Positions 1-11,675 of a stretch of DNA of 64,000 nt are shown here, piece after piece. The notes beneath the pieces were generated by a model. That model was not told the DNA's origin, ran no database searches, and worked only from the letters and a program-made list of their open reading frames with translations. Position 1 is the stretch's first letter; every line of letters starts with the position of its first letter. This DNA comes from Listeria welshimeri serovar 6b str. SLCC5334 (GTDB lineage: Bacteria; Bacillota; Bacilli; Lactobacillales; Listeriaceae). A program made the position numbers and the translations under genes. The DNA is taken from assembly GCF_000060285.1 (NCBI RefSeq), contig NC_008555.1:2750131-2814130 (forward strand). The letters are read 5' to 3'.

Positions 1-873
1 ATCAATCTTGTCATTAGCTAAATGCACCGTAAAAATATCTTCTATAGAAATGGGCATTTCTTCAAGTAAAACTGGCTCTTCTAATCGTAATTGTGCCACA
101 AATTCATTGGCATTTTCTGTTACTAATAGTGTATATATTCGTCCATTTCGGTATAGTAATTGTGCGTTATCCTTCACAAAAGCAGGTATTTGTTTCGTTT
201 TGAATGCTACTTGTATTTTCAACGCATCATTACGCATATCATCCAAATAATAATCCAACTCTAAACTCGCACCTTTTAAGACAATAACACGATTAGCAAC
301 TGACTCTAGTTCATCCAGTCGATGAGAAGCAATGAGCACACTTGTGCCACGCTCTTTCACAGTGTTCGTAATTAATGTTAAAATCTCTTTTTTGATGATC
401 ACATCTAACCCATCCATCGGTTCATCTAAAAGTAAATACTGTACATTAATTGAAAAAGCTAAAATAATAAAAAATAAAGCTTTTCGCCCTTTCGAAAAAG
501 ACATTAACTTCGCTTTCATTGGTAATTCAAATTGTTCCATCGCATCATTAAAAAAACCTTCATCAAACGTTGTATAAATATTTTTATAAATCTTCACAAC
601 CGCGTGCACACTGTATGTATTAAAGTGATTCATATTATCTTCTAAGAAAAATAATTGTTGTTTCACTTCCGGGTGTTTAAACACACTTTTCCCATTTAAA
701 AATACATCTCCCGCATCAGGCAAATAAATTCCCGTCATTGTCGAAAAAAGCGTTGTCTTCCCAACCCCGTTCCGCCCAATAAGCGCCGTTATTTCCCCAG
801 CCTTCAAATCAAATGAAATATCATTCAAAACCAGGTTGTCTTCCATCTTTTTAGTTATGTTCCGAATCTCCAT
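1..873 (-). CDS. ABC transporter ATP-binding protein (3' end outside window)
   Basis: The minus-strand frame is open from an ATG at 871-873 to the window edge, so only the stop is missing; about 290 residues are visible. The N-terminal part has a Walker A motif GRNGVGKTT near residue 33, an ABC signature-like segment MSFSKGRK, and a Walker B segment YLLLDEPMDGLD followed by an H-loop in IASHRLDE. The start is supported by the upstream ribosome site GAGGTG. It resembles the stand-alone ATPases of YtrB/EcsA-like exporters, whose membrane subunit is a separate gene; that partner should lie to the left of the window. Substrate cannot be told from this sequence. It is divergent from gshF. Confidence 0.9.
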   Translation of the reverse strand, partial: MEIRNITKKMEDNLVLNDISFDLKAGEITALIGRNGVGKTTLFSTMTGIYLPDAGDVFLNGKSVFKHPEVKQQLFFLEDNMNHFNTYSVHAVVKIYKNIYTTFDEGFFNDAMEQFELPMKAKLMSFSKGRKALFFIILAFSINVQYLLLDEPMDGLDVIIKKEILTLITNTVKERGTSVLIASHRLDELESVANRVIVLKGASLELDYYLDDMRNDALKIQVAFKTKQIPAFVKDNAQLLYRNGRIYTLLVTENANEFVAQLRLEEPVLLEEMPISIEDIFTVHLANDKID

Positions 874-1048
874 TTTTTTCACCTCTTCCACTTATTATAT
901 AAGTTCAGTAGTATTTTTTCTACACTTTTTAAAATTTTCTACTAATTCTCTTTGCAACTGTAAATCACAAACCAATCATTATACTAATTTCACATATTGC
1001 GGTAAAATATTTTTATATGAACTTATTTAAAACCCCTGAGGTGAAAAC

Positions 1049-3379
1049 ATGATAAAACTTGATATGACAATACTTGATTCTCTTAAAGAAAACAAAGCTC
1101 TCCGGAAACTTTTATTTTCTGGTCATTTTGGTTTGGAAAAAGAAAATATCCGTGTAACTTCTGATGGAAAACTGGCTCTTACGCCTCATCCAGCTATTTT
1201 TGGACCAAAAGAAGATAATCCATACATTAAAACTGATTTTTCGGAAAGCCAAATTGAAATGATTACTCCAGTAACCGATTCGATTGACGATGTATATAAC
1301 TGGCTTGAAAACCTCCATAATATTGTTTCTTTACGTTCCAAAAATGAACTTCTTTGGCCTTCTAGCAATCCGCCAATTTTGCCTGCGGAGAAGGACATTC
1401 CTATTGCTGAATATAAAACGCCAGACAGTCCAGATAGAAAATATCGCGAACATTTAGCGCAAGGTTATGGTAAAAAAATCCAATTATTATCTGGAATTCA
1501 CTATAATTTTTCATTCCCAGAAGCGTTAATTGATGGGCTTTATGATGAGATCAGTCTTCCTAATGAATCGAAGCGCGACTTTAAAAATCGCTTATACTTA
1601 AAAGTAGCTAAATATTTTATGAAAAATCGTTGGTTGCTCATTTATTTAACTGGTGCAAGTCCTGTTTATCTTGCTGATTTCACAAAAACCAAACAGGAAG
1701 AGAAACTTCGCGATGGTAGCAGCGCTCTTCACGACGGAATTTCCCTTCGTAACAGTAATGCTGGATATAAAAATAAAGAATCACTTTACGTTGATTACAA
1801 TTCATTTGATGCTTACATTTCGAGTATCTCAAACTACATTGAAGCGGGTAAAATTGAAAGTATGCGCGAATTTTATAACCCGATAAGATTAAAAAACGCA
1901 CATACTGACCAAACTGTTGAAAGTTTAGCGAAGCATGGCGTGGAATATTTAGAAATTCGTTCCATTGATTTAAATCCACTTGAACCAAATGGAATTTCTA
2001 AAGAGGCGCTTCATTTTATTCACCTATTCTTAATCAAAGGTTTACTGTCAGAAGACCGCGAGCTATGCGAAAACAACCAACAGTTAGCTGATGAAAACGA
2101 AAATAATATTGCACTAAATGGTCTTTCGAAACCAGCAATTAAAAACTGTGACAACGAAGAAATGGCCCTTGCAGACGCTGGACTCTTGGAATTAGATAAA
2201 ATGAACGATTTCATCCAAAGCTTACGTCCAGAAGACACCTATTTCCAAGCAATCATCGAAAAACAAAAAGAACGCCTGCTACACCCTGAAAAAACGATTG
2301 CGGCACAAGTGAAAGAACAATCAGCAACAGCAGGTTTTATCGAATTCCATTTAAATCAAGCAAAAACTTACATGGAAGAAACCGAAGCACTAGCTTATAA
2401 ACTAATTGGTGCAGAAGACATGGAACTTTCCACACAAATTATTTGGAAAGATGCAATCGCTCGCGGTATCAAAGTTGATGTATTAGACCGAGCTGAAAAC
2501 TTCCTTCGCTTCCAAAAAGGTGACCATGTAGAATATGTGAAACAAGCCAGTAAAACTTCTAAAGACAACTATGTTTCCGTTTTAATGATGGAAAATAAAG
2601 TGGTGACGAAGCTTGTACTAGCAGAGAACAACATTCGCGTGCCATTCGGCGATAGTTTTAGTGACCAAGCACTAGCGCTTGAAGCATTTTCCTTATTTAA
2701 AGATAAACAAATCGTCGTTAAACCTAAGTCCACCAACTACGGATGGGGAATCAGTATTTTTAAAAATAAATTCACGACAGAAGATTACCAAGAAGCATTA
2801 AATATCGCTTTTAGTTATGATAGTTCTGTGATTATTGAAGAATTCATTCCCGGAGACGAATTCCGCTTTTTAGTAATTAATGACAAAGTAGAAGCCGTGC
2901 TAAAACGCGTTCCTGCTAATGTCACAGGTGATGGAATTCATACTGTCCGCGAATTAGTTGAAGAAAAAAATATGGATCCGTTGCGCGGAACCGACCATTT
3001 AAAACCACTTGAAAAAATTCGTACTGGCCCAGAAGAAACACTCATGCTTTCCATGCAAAAACTTTCTTGGGATAGCATTCCAAAAGCCAATGAGACCATC
3101 TACCTTCGCGAAAACTCCAATGTCAGCACTGGTGGCGATAGCATTGACTATACGGCGGAAATGGACGATTACTTCAAAGAAATAGCCATTCGCGCTACAC
3201 AGGTTCTCGATGCCAAAATTTGCGGAGTAGACATAATTGTTCCACGTGAAACAATTGACCGAGATAAACACGCTATCATTGAGCTAAACTTTAACCCCGC
3301 TATGCATATGCACTGCTTCCCTTATCAAGGTGAGCAGAAAAAAATTGGGGATAAGATTTTAGATTTCTTATTTGAATAA
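1049..3379 (+). CDS. gshF: Bifunctional glutamate-cysteine ligase / glutathione synthetase GshF
   Basis: This 776-residue cytoplasmic enzyme makes glutathione from glutamate, cysteine and glycine in two ATP-dependent steps. The first about 450 residues look like the GshA-type glutamate-cysteine ligase (FGLEKENIRV near the start, then LEIRSIDLNPLEP near 300). The rest is an ATP-grasp domain (VVKPKSTNYGWGI, EEFIPGDEFRFLV, and a C-terminal ELNFNPAMHMHCFP). Length and two-domain fusion match GshF of Listeria and streptococci. The start follows GAGGTGAAAAC. A parS-like site lies inside the gene at 3238-3253. In L. monocytogenes glutathione is the allosteric activator of PrfA, so the gene links redox state to virulence there; whether this strain has prfA cannot be seen here. 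Confidence 0.97.
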   Translation: MIKLDMTILDSLKENKALRKLLFSGHFGLEKENIRVTSDGKLALTPHPAIFGPKEDNPYIKTDFSESQIEMITPVTDSIDDVYNWLENLHNIVSLRSKNELLWPSSNPPILPAEKDIPIAEYKTPDSPDRKYREHLAQGYGKKIQLLSGIHYNFSFPEALIDGLYDEISLPNESKRDFKNRLYLKVAKYFMKNRWLLIYLTGASPVYLADFTKTKQEEKLRDGSSALHDGISLRNSNAGYKNKESLYVDYNSFDAYISSISNYIEAGKIESMREFYNPIRLKNAHTDQTVESLAKHGVEYLEIRSIDLNPLEPNGISKEALHFIHLFLIKGLLSEDRELCENNQQLADENENNIALNGLSKPAIKNCDNEEMALADAGLLELDKMNDFIQSLRPEDTYFQAIIEKQKERLLHPEKTIAAQVKEQSATAGFIEFHLNQAKTYMEETEALAYKLIGAEDMELSTQIIWKDAIARGIKVDVLDRAENFLRFQKGDHVEYVKQASKTSKDNYVSVLMMENKVVTKLVLAENNIRVPFGDSFSDQALALEAFSLFKDKQIVVKPKSTNYGWGISIFKNKFTTEDYQEALNIAFSYDSSVIIEEFIPGDEFRFLVINDKVEAVLKRVPANVTGDGIHTVRELVEEKNMDPLRGTDHLKPLEKIRTGPEETLMLSMQKLSWDSIPKANETIYLRENSNVSTGGDSIDYTAEMDDYFKEIAIRATQVLDAKICGVDIIVPRETIDRDKHAIIELNFNPAMHMHCFPYQGEQKKIGDKILDFLFE
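3238..3253. promoter_or_regulatory. parS: parS-like ParB site (consensus variant)
   Basis: TGTTCCACGTGAAACA inside gshF fits the Spo0J consensus TGTTNCACGTGAAACA; it differs from the perfect palindrome at one base (C for T at position 5). Confidence 0.7.
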
Positions 3380-3417
3380 AAAAATCCCAGCTACTTCATT
3401 AGTAGTTGGGATTTTTT
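3380..3417. terminator. Bidirectional intrinsic terminator between gshF and the GH1 gene
   Basis: An inverted repeat ATCCCAGCTACT / AGTAGTTGGGAT is flanked by an A-run on the left and a T-run on the right, so it can end both convergent genes. Confidence 0.85.
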
Positions 3418-3419
3418 CT

Positions 3420-6714
<3,295 letters not shown>

Positions 6715-6734
6715 GCTAATCCTCCTAAATATAA

Positions 6735-6811
6735 TAGAAAAACCTGAATGTAATGCACCTAAAAAAGCATACAATCATCCAGGTATTGCCCGCCAGTAGC
6801 GGTAACAAGCC
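6735..6811 (-). promoter_or_regulatory. RAT antiterminator / terminator switch before the PTS gene
   Basis: On the minus strand a ribonucleic antiterminator target (6782-6811, beginning GGCTTGTTACCGCTAC and ending GGGCAATACC) overlaps the 5' arm of a terminator (ACCTGGATG ... CATTCAGGT followed by TTTTT). Binding of the LicT-type protein would stabilise the RAT and block termination, so the PTS and GH1 genes are read only when substrate is present. The RAT motif is the BglG/LicT family type. Confidence 0.88.
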
Positions 6812-6813
6812 TA

Positions 6814-7650
6814 TTAGTTATTTTTTCTTTTTAAAAGTCGTTCAATATGAAGCGCGAGATAAAATTGTTCTGAATGGCTCATAGTAAACTGATAATTCTT
6901 CTCCAAAAACAGACCGATTTTTTCAATACATTCGAAAATTACTGTTCTACTTTTCTTGACTGTTTGGTAGAGAAACTCATCCATTTCGTCAATCGTCTCA
7001 CCAATAATGACGCGCTGACAGAAAAACTTAAGATGCGTCATAAAACGATAATAATTCGTGCTTTCCTCATCAAATTCAATGTTAAAATGGTATTTAATAA
7101 TAGAAATAATTTCTTGAATCAATTGCATAATGTGCGTGACATCATTCATATCACTATCCACTTCAGCATTAACAAAATGAAGCGCTATGTTAGAAATTTC
7201 GGCTTCTGGCAACTCCAGTTTAAGCTTGTCCTCTACCATTTTTGCAGCATCTTTTGCTACTGCATACTCTTCTTGATAAAAGCGTTTCACTTCCCATGAA
7301 AGCGGGTTTTCAATAACTACATTTTCTTGTAATCGTTGCGTGGCAAAGTATAGATGATCCGAAAGAGAAATATAGATAACATCACTAATATCTTTTGTTG
7401 TTTTCATTTTGAACAACTTCACAATATCATCAGTTACTTCTAAAAATTGTATTGGAATTTCATTTACAATCATTTTGAACTTATCAATTGTATCGTCCTT
7501 CAACTCAAAAACTTTTTCGATTTTCGATTCATTAATTGGATCACCCACTTTAGAATTAAAGCCAAGCCCCTTTCCTAAAATCAGTAACTCCTGCGCATCC
7601 TCGCTAATCGCACTTACAATATTATTATTAAAAATCCTCTCAATTCTCAA
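6814..7650 (-). CDS. licT: BglG/LicT-family transcriptional antiterminator
   Basis: This 278-residue RNA-binding antiterminator has an N-terminal CAT domain (about 1-58) and two PTS regulation domains. The four conserved phospho-histidines are all present: H99 and H158 in PRD1, H206 and H268 in PRD2, at nearly the same positions as in Bacillus LicT. PTS phosphorylation of these controls dimerisation and RNA binding. The start is a TTG at 7648-7650 behind AGGTGGTGAT, a near-perfect ribosome site. One RAT-terminator lies before this gene and another before the PTS gene downstream, so the protein should control both itself and its target permease. Confidence 0.94.
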   Translation of the reverse strand: MRIERIFNNNIVSAISEDAQELLILGKGLGFNSKVGDPINESKIEKVFELKDDTIDKFKMIVNEIPIQFLEVTDDIVKLFKMKTTKDISDVIYISLSDHLYFATQRLQENVVIENPLSWEVKRFYQEEYAVAKDAAKMVEDKLKLELPEAEISNIALHFVNAEVDSDMNDVTHIMQLIQEIISIIKYHFNIEFDEESTNYYRFMTHLKFFCQRVIIGETIDEMDEFLYQTVKKSRTVIFECIEKIGLFLEKNYQFTMSHSEQFYLALHIERLLKRKNN

Positions 7651-7674
7651 CTAAATCACCACCTATTTGAAGCA

Positions 7675-7751
7675 AAATAAAAAGAGCAATACCACACATA
7701 TCAGCCAAAAAAACTAATATCTGGTATTGCCCGCATTACCGGTAACAAGCC
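7675..7751 (-). promoter_or_regulatory. RAT antiterminator / terminator switch before licT
   Basis: On the minus strand a RAT (7723-7751, starting GGCTTGTTACCGG and ending GGGCAATACC) overlaps the 5' arm GCAATACC of a terminator whose 3' arm GGTATTGC is followed by a T-rich run. It is a sister of the element at 6735-6811, with the same first 12 bases, and should autoregulate licT. Confidence 0.88.
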
Positions 7752-7968
7752 TCATGGATATAGTAACACCATATGAAATCGCTGTCAATGACGTTTTGGA
7801 AGATTTTTTAGATAAAATTTTTAACATACTAATTTTGCCAGCTTTTCTTTTACTAGGAAGTCAGAACAAATCAACTCCACCACTTTATCTTTCCACCCAT
7901 CTATACTACAATAAACTTGAAACAAAAAACGGAACAATTATCCGTTTAAAATAGAAAGGGGTGACTAC
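7752..7968. other. Divergent intergenic region between licT and the 23-codon ORF
   Basis: No gene is supported here. It must hold the promoter of the licT operon (minus strand) and of the small ORF/MFS unit (plus strand). I could not assign either promoter with confidence. Confidence 0.5.
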
Positions 7969-8040
7969 ATGAATTTTTATGAGCGTATTAAAATCATGGT
8001 CCCACCATTTCCCTGTAAAGGATGTTTTTTTCCCAGATAA
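7969..8040 (+). CDS. 23-codon ORF ahead of the MFS pump, possible leader peptide
   Basis: An ATG at 7969-7971 stands 6 bases behind a strong AAAGGGGTG ribosome site and opens a 23-residue frame ending at TAA 8038-8040. The peptide starts MNFYERIKIM and has a Pro/Cys-rich tail (VPPFPCKGCFFPR). It ends 24 bases before the ATG of the pump gene, which has its own AGGAG site. Strong initiation signals plus this position suggest either a regulatory leader peptide that couples translation to pump expression or a small membrane-associated peptide with a CxxC pair. I do not recognise the peptide. A chance ORF is possible but the ribosome site makes that less likely. Confidence 0.5.
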   Translation: MNFYERIKIMVPPFPCKGCFFPR

Positions 8041-8064
8041 ATAAATAATTCAGGAGAGTTTTTT

Positions 8065-9243
8065 ATGGAAAAAAACATCGAAACAAAGAAAATCAATTTG
8101 GCGCTACTCGTTTGTCTTGTTGGTTTTCCGCAAATTAGTGAAACTATTTATACACCTTCTTTGACTGAAATTGCCACAAGCTATGGTATCTCATTAAATC
8201 TGGCTCAGATGACTTTAAGCATCTACTTTCTTGCTTTTGCCGCTGGTGTATTCTTTTGGGGAGTGAGTTCAGATTATCTAGGGCGACGTAAAGCCATGAA
8301 CTTTGGGATATTTATTTATATTCTTGGGTGCCTGGTTTGCCTTATTTCTAGTAATATTACAGTGCTTTTTATCGGCCGTTTTATTCAAGCTTTTGGTGCT
8401 AGTACGGGTTCTGTTACAACACAAACAATTTTACGAGATAATTATCATGGTAAAAATCGCCATCAGCTCTTTGCAAAAATATCAGCTGCCTTAGCATTTT
8501 CACCCGCAATCGGTCCATTAGTTGGTGGATTTATCGGACAATTTTACGGCTTTCGCGCAGTATTTTTATGTTTAGTAATTATGGGGATGGCGCTGTTTTT
8601 CTGGAGTTTAAAACGATTGCCAGAAACTAACACTGTTACAACTACTTCGTTTAGCGTACAGGAAATGCTAGTAATTGGTAAAAAAATGATTTATAACCGC
8701 TATACCACTTCTTTTGGTGTATTAATTGGGATTTTCAATGGAATTTTGTTTAGTTACTATTCAGAAGCACCAACTATTTTCATGGAGAAGTTTCATTTTA
8801 GCCAGAGTCAGTATGGCTTTATGGGGTGTGCTGTGGCCGCAGCAACGATACTGGGCGCTTGGCTCTCTAATCTGCGCTTAAAACAGAATTCGCCACATAA
8901 AATAATTAAAGAAGGGATTTTACTAGCCCTGTTTGGCACTACAGCCCTTAGCACAGTTGCCCTACTCCCGCTAAAAATCCAAGTAATAATGTATATTCTC
9001 TTCATTTCTATTATCTTAGTAGGAATCGGCATGGCACTACCAAATTGTTTAAGCTTAGCATTAGTAAAATTTCAAGAAGTTGCTGGAACGGCTGGTGCCT
9101 TTTTAAGCTTAGGATACTATGTAATTGTCAGTATTTGTACGTTTTTAATCGGAGTTTTTCACACCGGATCCATACTTGTATTTCCAATATTTTGTATCGT
9201 ATTGCTTCTAATTGCGCTTATTTGTATAAAATTTAGTAAATAG
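8065..9243 (+). CDS. MFS transporter, Bcr/CflA drug-efflux type
   Basis: This 392-residue protein has about 12 hydrophobic membrane segments and the MFS motif A in loop 2-3 (FWGVSSDYLGRRKAM). Length and the second-half layout match the Bcr/CflA drug-resistance branch (DHA1) of proton antiporters. Substrate is unknown. The start follows CAGGAGAG. It is preceded by the 23-codon ORF and followed by a strong terminator, so the two probably form one transcription unit. It occupies the position where L. monocytogenes EGD-e, from memory, has bacteriocin-related genes, so it looks like an interchangeable cargo gene. Confidence 0.88.
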   Translation: MEKNIETKKINLALLVCLVGFPQISETIYTPSLTEIATSYGISLNLAQMTLSIYFLAFAAGVFFWGVSSDYLGRRKAMNFGIFIYILGCLVCLISSNITVLFIGRFIQAFGASTGSVTTQTILRDNYHGKNRHQLFAKISAALAFSPAIGPLVGGFIGQFYGFRAVFLCLVIMGMALFFWSLKRLPETNTVTTTSFSVQEMLVIGKKMIYNRYTTSFGVLIGIFNGILFSYYSEAPTIFMEKFHFSQSQYGFMGCAVAAATILGAWLSNLRLKQNSPHKIIKEGILLALFGTTALSTVALLPLKIQVIMYILFISIILVGIGMALPNCLSLALVKFQEVAGTAGAFLSLGYYVIVSICTFLIGVFHTGSILVFPIFCIVLLLIALICIKFSK

Positions 9244-9244
9244 A

Positions 9245-9310
9245 AAACAGGAAACTTTTTATAGCCATTTGCGAAAAAAGATGGCTTAAGAGAGTTTCCT
9301 GTTTATTTTA
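9245..9310 (+). terminator. Terminator after the MFS gene, nested hairpin
   Basis: Outer arms AAACAGGAAACT / AGTTTCCTGTTT enclose a second hairpin AGCCAT / ATGGCT, followed by a T-rich run. Confidence 0.8.
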
Positions 9311-9331
9311 AAGTTAAGTTAGTTGGATTTT

Positions 9332-9763
9332 TTATATGATTTTCAGTATAGTTGAAGCCAATAGTTCTTGTAGCGAATTATACAACAACTCGCTTTCTCC
9401 AGAGTCATGAAAATAGATAGTTATTTTCCCAGCCGTATCCATTAAAATTGGATTTCCCGAACCGTCATCTGAAATAACGTAACTATTTCTTAATTCCCTC
9501 GGGACACTTTCTCCGTAAGTGTCTCTAAACTTTAACGTGAAATCGACTACTGTCGCTTTGCCAATTAATGACTCATTACTAAATGCATGGATACTTATCC
9601 CAGCAAATGCACCACCAAACCGCTTTATAAAATTAATATATTGCTCGTTAAACTGCACATTCAAGAGTTTCTGAGCTTCATTTATTTGATCCGACGTCGC
9701 AGGTAATCCCCTCAACTCAACAAACTCTTCAAAAAAAGCATCTAATTTCAAAAATATATCCAT
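9332..9763 (-). CDS. SMI1/KNR4 (SUKH) family protein, probable immunity protein
   Basis: The 143-residue product has SUKH-superfamily character: near the N-terminus RGLPATSDQINEAQKLL, then FIKRFGGAFAGISI, and later an acidic ISDDGSGNPILMD segment. SUKH proteins commonly neutralise nuclease or other polymorphic toxins. I chose the ATG at 9761-9763 (GAGGAG nine bases upstream) over an earlier in-frame start. It is followed upstream by another immunity-like gene in the same orientation, with no toxin gene nearby, so the pair looks like orphan immunity genes. The toxin it protects against cannot be named. Confidence 0.75.
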   Translation of the reverse strand: MDIFLKLDAFFEEFVELRGLPATSDQINEAQKLLNVQFNEQYINFIKRFGGAFAGISIHAFSNESLIGKATVVDFTLKFRDTYGESVPRELRNSYVISDDGSGNPILMDTAGKITIYFHDSGESELLYNSLQELLASTILKII

Positions 9764-9859
9764 ATAAATATTCTCCTCAAACATTTTTTGTTTTTTCAAT
9801 TCATTACTATGACTTTCAAGTATCATTTCTTTTTAGTTAGGATAATGCCAATATTGTCA

Positions 9860-10249
9860 TTAAAAATCTGTAATATTAATTATCACAGAACTCCCAATAA
9901 AAATGTTCCGCAAATAATTGAAAAACAAATTCATATCCACTTTATTTGGATTAAAGCTTATTTTTATAACCGAAACTCCAATTTCCTTCACTTTGTCTTC
10001 AGTAATTCTCACTTCTATTAAATGTTTTTTCACTTTAACTAAATTTATTGCATTAGCATACTCTCTTGATGACTCACTAGTTTGAAATCCAATAGAATCA
10101 TTAGTGTCTACTCCATCTTCATCAAGTCTAGATATTATAATATAATTGTTAGGCGCAATCTCGTCATCTCCAATGCCAATAGTAACAACATCATTTTCGG
10201 TATAGCAATTTATAATTGTTGCATCAAAAATCAATTGTCTATCATCCAT
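9860..10249 (-). CDS. Small acidic protein, Imm10-like, putative immunity protein
   Basis: The 129-residue product has no signal peptide or membrane segment. The pattern NNYIIISRLDEDGVD, then a Gly/Ser stretch, then LVKVKKHLIEVRITED and a strand VIKISFN resembles the beta-rich Imm10 immunity family, but this is by eye and only moderate. The start ATG at 10247-10249 follows GGAAGGGAAG. It lies 96 bases upstream of the SUKH gene on the same strand, which supports a shared role in toxin immunity. Base composition here is more AT-rich than in the neighbouring ychF. Confidence 0.5.
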   Translation of the reverse strand: MDDRQLIFDATIINCYTENDVVTIGIGDDEIAPNNYIIISRLDEDGVDTNDSIGFQTSESSREYANAINLVKVKKHLIEVRITEDKVKEIGVSVIKISFNPNKVDMNLFFNYLRNIFIGSSVIINITDF

Positions 10250-10365
10250 CGCTTCTTCCCTTCCATCTCAAGAAATTAATAACTTTTTATTGGAAAAGCT
10301 CTCATAATAAAGTATAGCATGCTTAATTTTCAAATAAATTGTACATTTTATGACTTTATTTAAAT

Positions 10366-10410
10366 CAAAAAAACAATCTCCTGACAATTATGCGTGTCAA
10401 AAGATTGTTT
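10366..10410 (-). terminator. Terminator of ychF
   Basis: Arms AAACAATCTCCTGACA / TGTCAAAAGATTGTTT read on the minus strand end in a T-run. The arm next to ychF runs into the parS site at 10406-10421. Confidence 0.8.
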
Positions 10411-10421
10411 CACGTGAAACA
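10406..10421. promoter_or_regulatory. parS: parS site, perfect
   Basis: TGTTTCACGTGAAACA, the perfect 16-bp ParB (Spo0J) palindrome, lies between the ychF stop codon and its terminator. Confidence 0.95.
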
Positions 10422-10423
10422 TA

Positions 10424-11524
10424 TTAAACATTAAAGCGGAAATGAACAACGTCTCCATCTTTCATTTCATATTCTTTACCTTCTAAGCGTACTTTACCTG
10501 CTTCTTTTGCAGCTTGTTCTGAGCCATATTCAAGCAAAGCATCATATGCGACCACTTCGGCACGAATGAACCCACGTTCGAAGTCCGTATGAATGATTCC
10601 CGCGCATTGTGGAGCTTTCATACCTTTAATGAATGTCCAAGCACGAACTTCTTGAACGCCTGCTGTGAAGTAAGTCGCTAAGCCAAGCAATGTATACGCG
10701 GAACGAATCAATTGGTCTAAACCGGATTCTTCAATTCCAAGCGCTTCTAAAAACTCAAGCTTATCTTCATCTTCAAGTTCAGCAATTTCTTCTTCAGCAC
10801 GAGCACAAACAACGATAACTTCGGAGTTTTCAGCCGCAGCGAATTCACGCACTTGTTGTACATATTTATTATCATCCGGACTAGAAACATCTTCTTCACT
10901 TACATTCGCTACATATAAAACTGGTTTTCTTGTAAGTAAGAAAAGGTTGCGAACAATTTTTTCTTCTTCTTCATTAAATTCAATCGCACGAGCTGGCTTG
11001 TCATTCTCAAAAGCATCACGTAATTTAACTAAAACGTTATATTCAGCAACAGCATCTTTATCTTTTTGTTTAGAAAGCTTCTCAACACGTCCAATACGCT
11101 TCTCTACCGTTTCTAAATCAGCTAAGATTAGTTCCAAGTTGATTGTAGAAATATCGTCTAGCGGGTCTACTCGGCCTTCTACGTGGGTAATGTTTTCATC
11201 GTCAAAACAACGCGTAACATGACAAATCGCATCTACTTGGCGGATATGGGATAAGAATTTATTTCCAAGCCCTTCGCCTTTACTAGCACCTTTTACAATT
11301 CCGGCGATATCAGTAAATTCAAAAGTTGTTGGAACGGTTTTTTTCGGTTTTACAAGTTCTGTTAGTTTGTTTAATCTGTGGTCAGGAACTTCTACAATTC
11401 CTACGTTCGGGTCAATCGTCGCAAACGGATAATTCGCAGCCTCTGCTCCTGCTTTTGTGATTGCATTAAAAAGTGTCGATTTCCCAACATTAGGAAGCCC
11501 GACAATACCAGCTGTAAGTGCCAT
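10424..11524 (-). CDS. ychF: Redox-regulated ATPase/GTPase YchF (OLA1 family)
   Basis: The 366-residue Obg-related P-loop protein carries G1 GLPNVGKST near the N-terminus, a Switch-like DIAGIVKGASKGEGLGN segment, a coiled-coil middle and a C-terminal TGS domain ending DGDVVHFRFNV. YchF binds ribosomes and prefers ATP. The ATG at 11522-11524 (AAGGAG upstream) gives the conserved MALTAGIVGLPNVGKS start; longer frames upstream are not supported. In Bacillus the ychF gene also neighbours the parB/DUF951 block; here a PTS block and kat lie between. Confidence 0.96.
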   Translation of the reverse strand: MALTAGIVGLPNVGKSTLFNAITKAGAEAANYPFATIDPNVGIVEVPDHRLNKLTELVKPKKTVPTTFEFTDIAGIVKGASKGEGLGNKFLSHIRQVDAICHVTRCFDDENITHVEGRVDPLDDISTINLELILADLETVEKRIGRVEKLSKQKDKDAVAEYNVLVKLRDAFENDKPARAIEFNEEEEKIVRNLFLLTRKPVLYVANVSEEDVSSPDDNKYVQQVREFAAAENSEVIVVCARAEEEIAELEDEDKLEFLEALGIEESGLDQLIRSAYTLLGLATYFTAGVQEVRAWTFIKGMKAPQCAGIIHTDFERGFIRAEVVAYDALLEYGSEQAAKEAGKVRLEGKEYEMKDGDVVHFRFNV

Positions 11525-11629
11525 TATATATAAACTCCTTTTCATTAACTTCATTTTCAAATGCCCGTCAAATAGACATTTTTTCACTAACGTATATTAT
11601 AAAGGTTTTTCAAATAAAAAGCCACCCAC

Positions 11630-11675
11630 CAAAAAACGAAAACCCTTTAATCAGCAAAGGATTTTCGTTTTTATT
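11630..11675 (-). terminator. Terminator of the PTS IIA gene, copy 1 of a 46-bp exact duplicate
   Basis: ACGAAAACCCTTT / AAAGGATTTTCGT hairpin with flanking A- and T-runs. The 46 bases are identical to 18138-18183 downstream of kat. Confidence 0.88.

Noticed and set aside
1680..1988. Antisense ORF of about 100 codons inside gshF
   Set aside because: It is a reverse-frame shadow of a well-conserved gene with no ribosome site; similar shadows in other genes were left out.
6715..6774. N-terminal extension of the PTS permease
   Set aside because: The extra 20 codons run through the RAT-terminator leader, whereas an AGGAGG-led ATG starts at the conserved IIB domain.
11525..11587. N-terminal extension of ychF
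   Set aside because: The extended frame lacks a ribosome site; the family start MALTAGIVGLPN has one.
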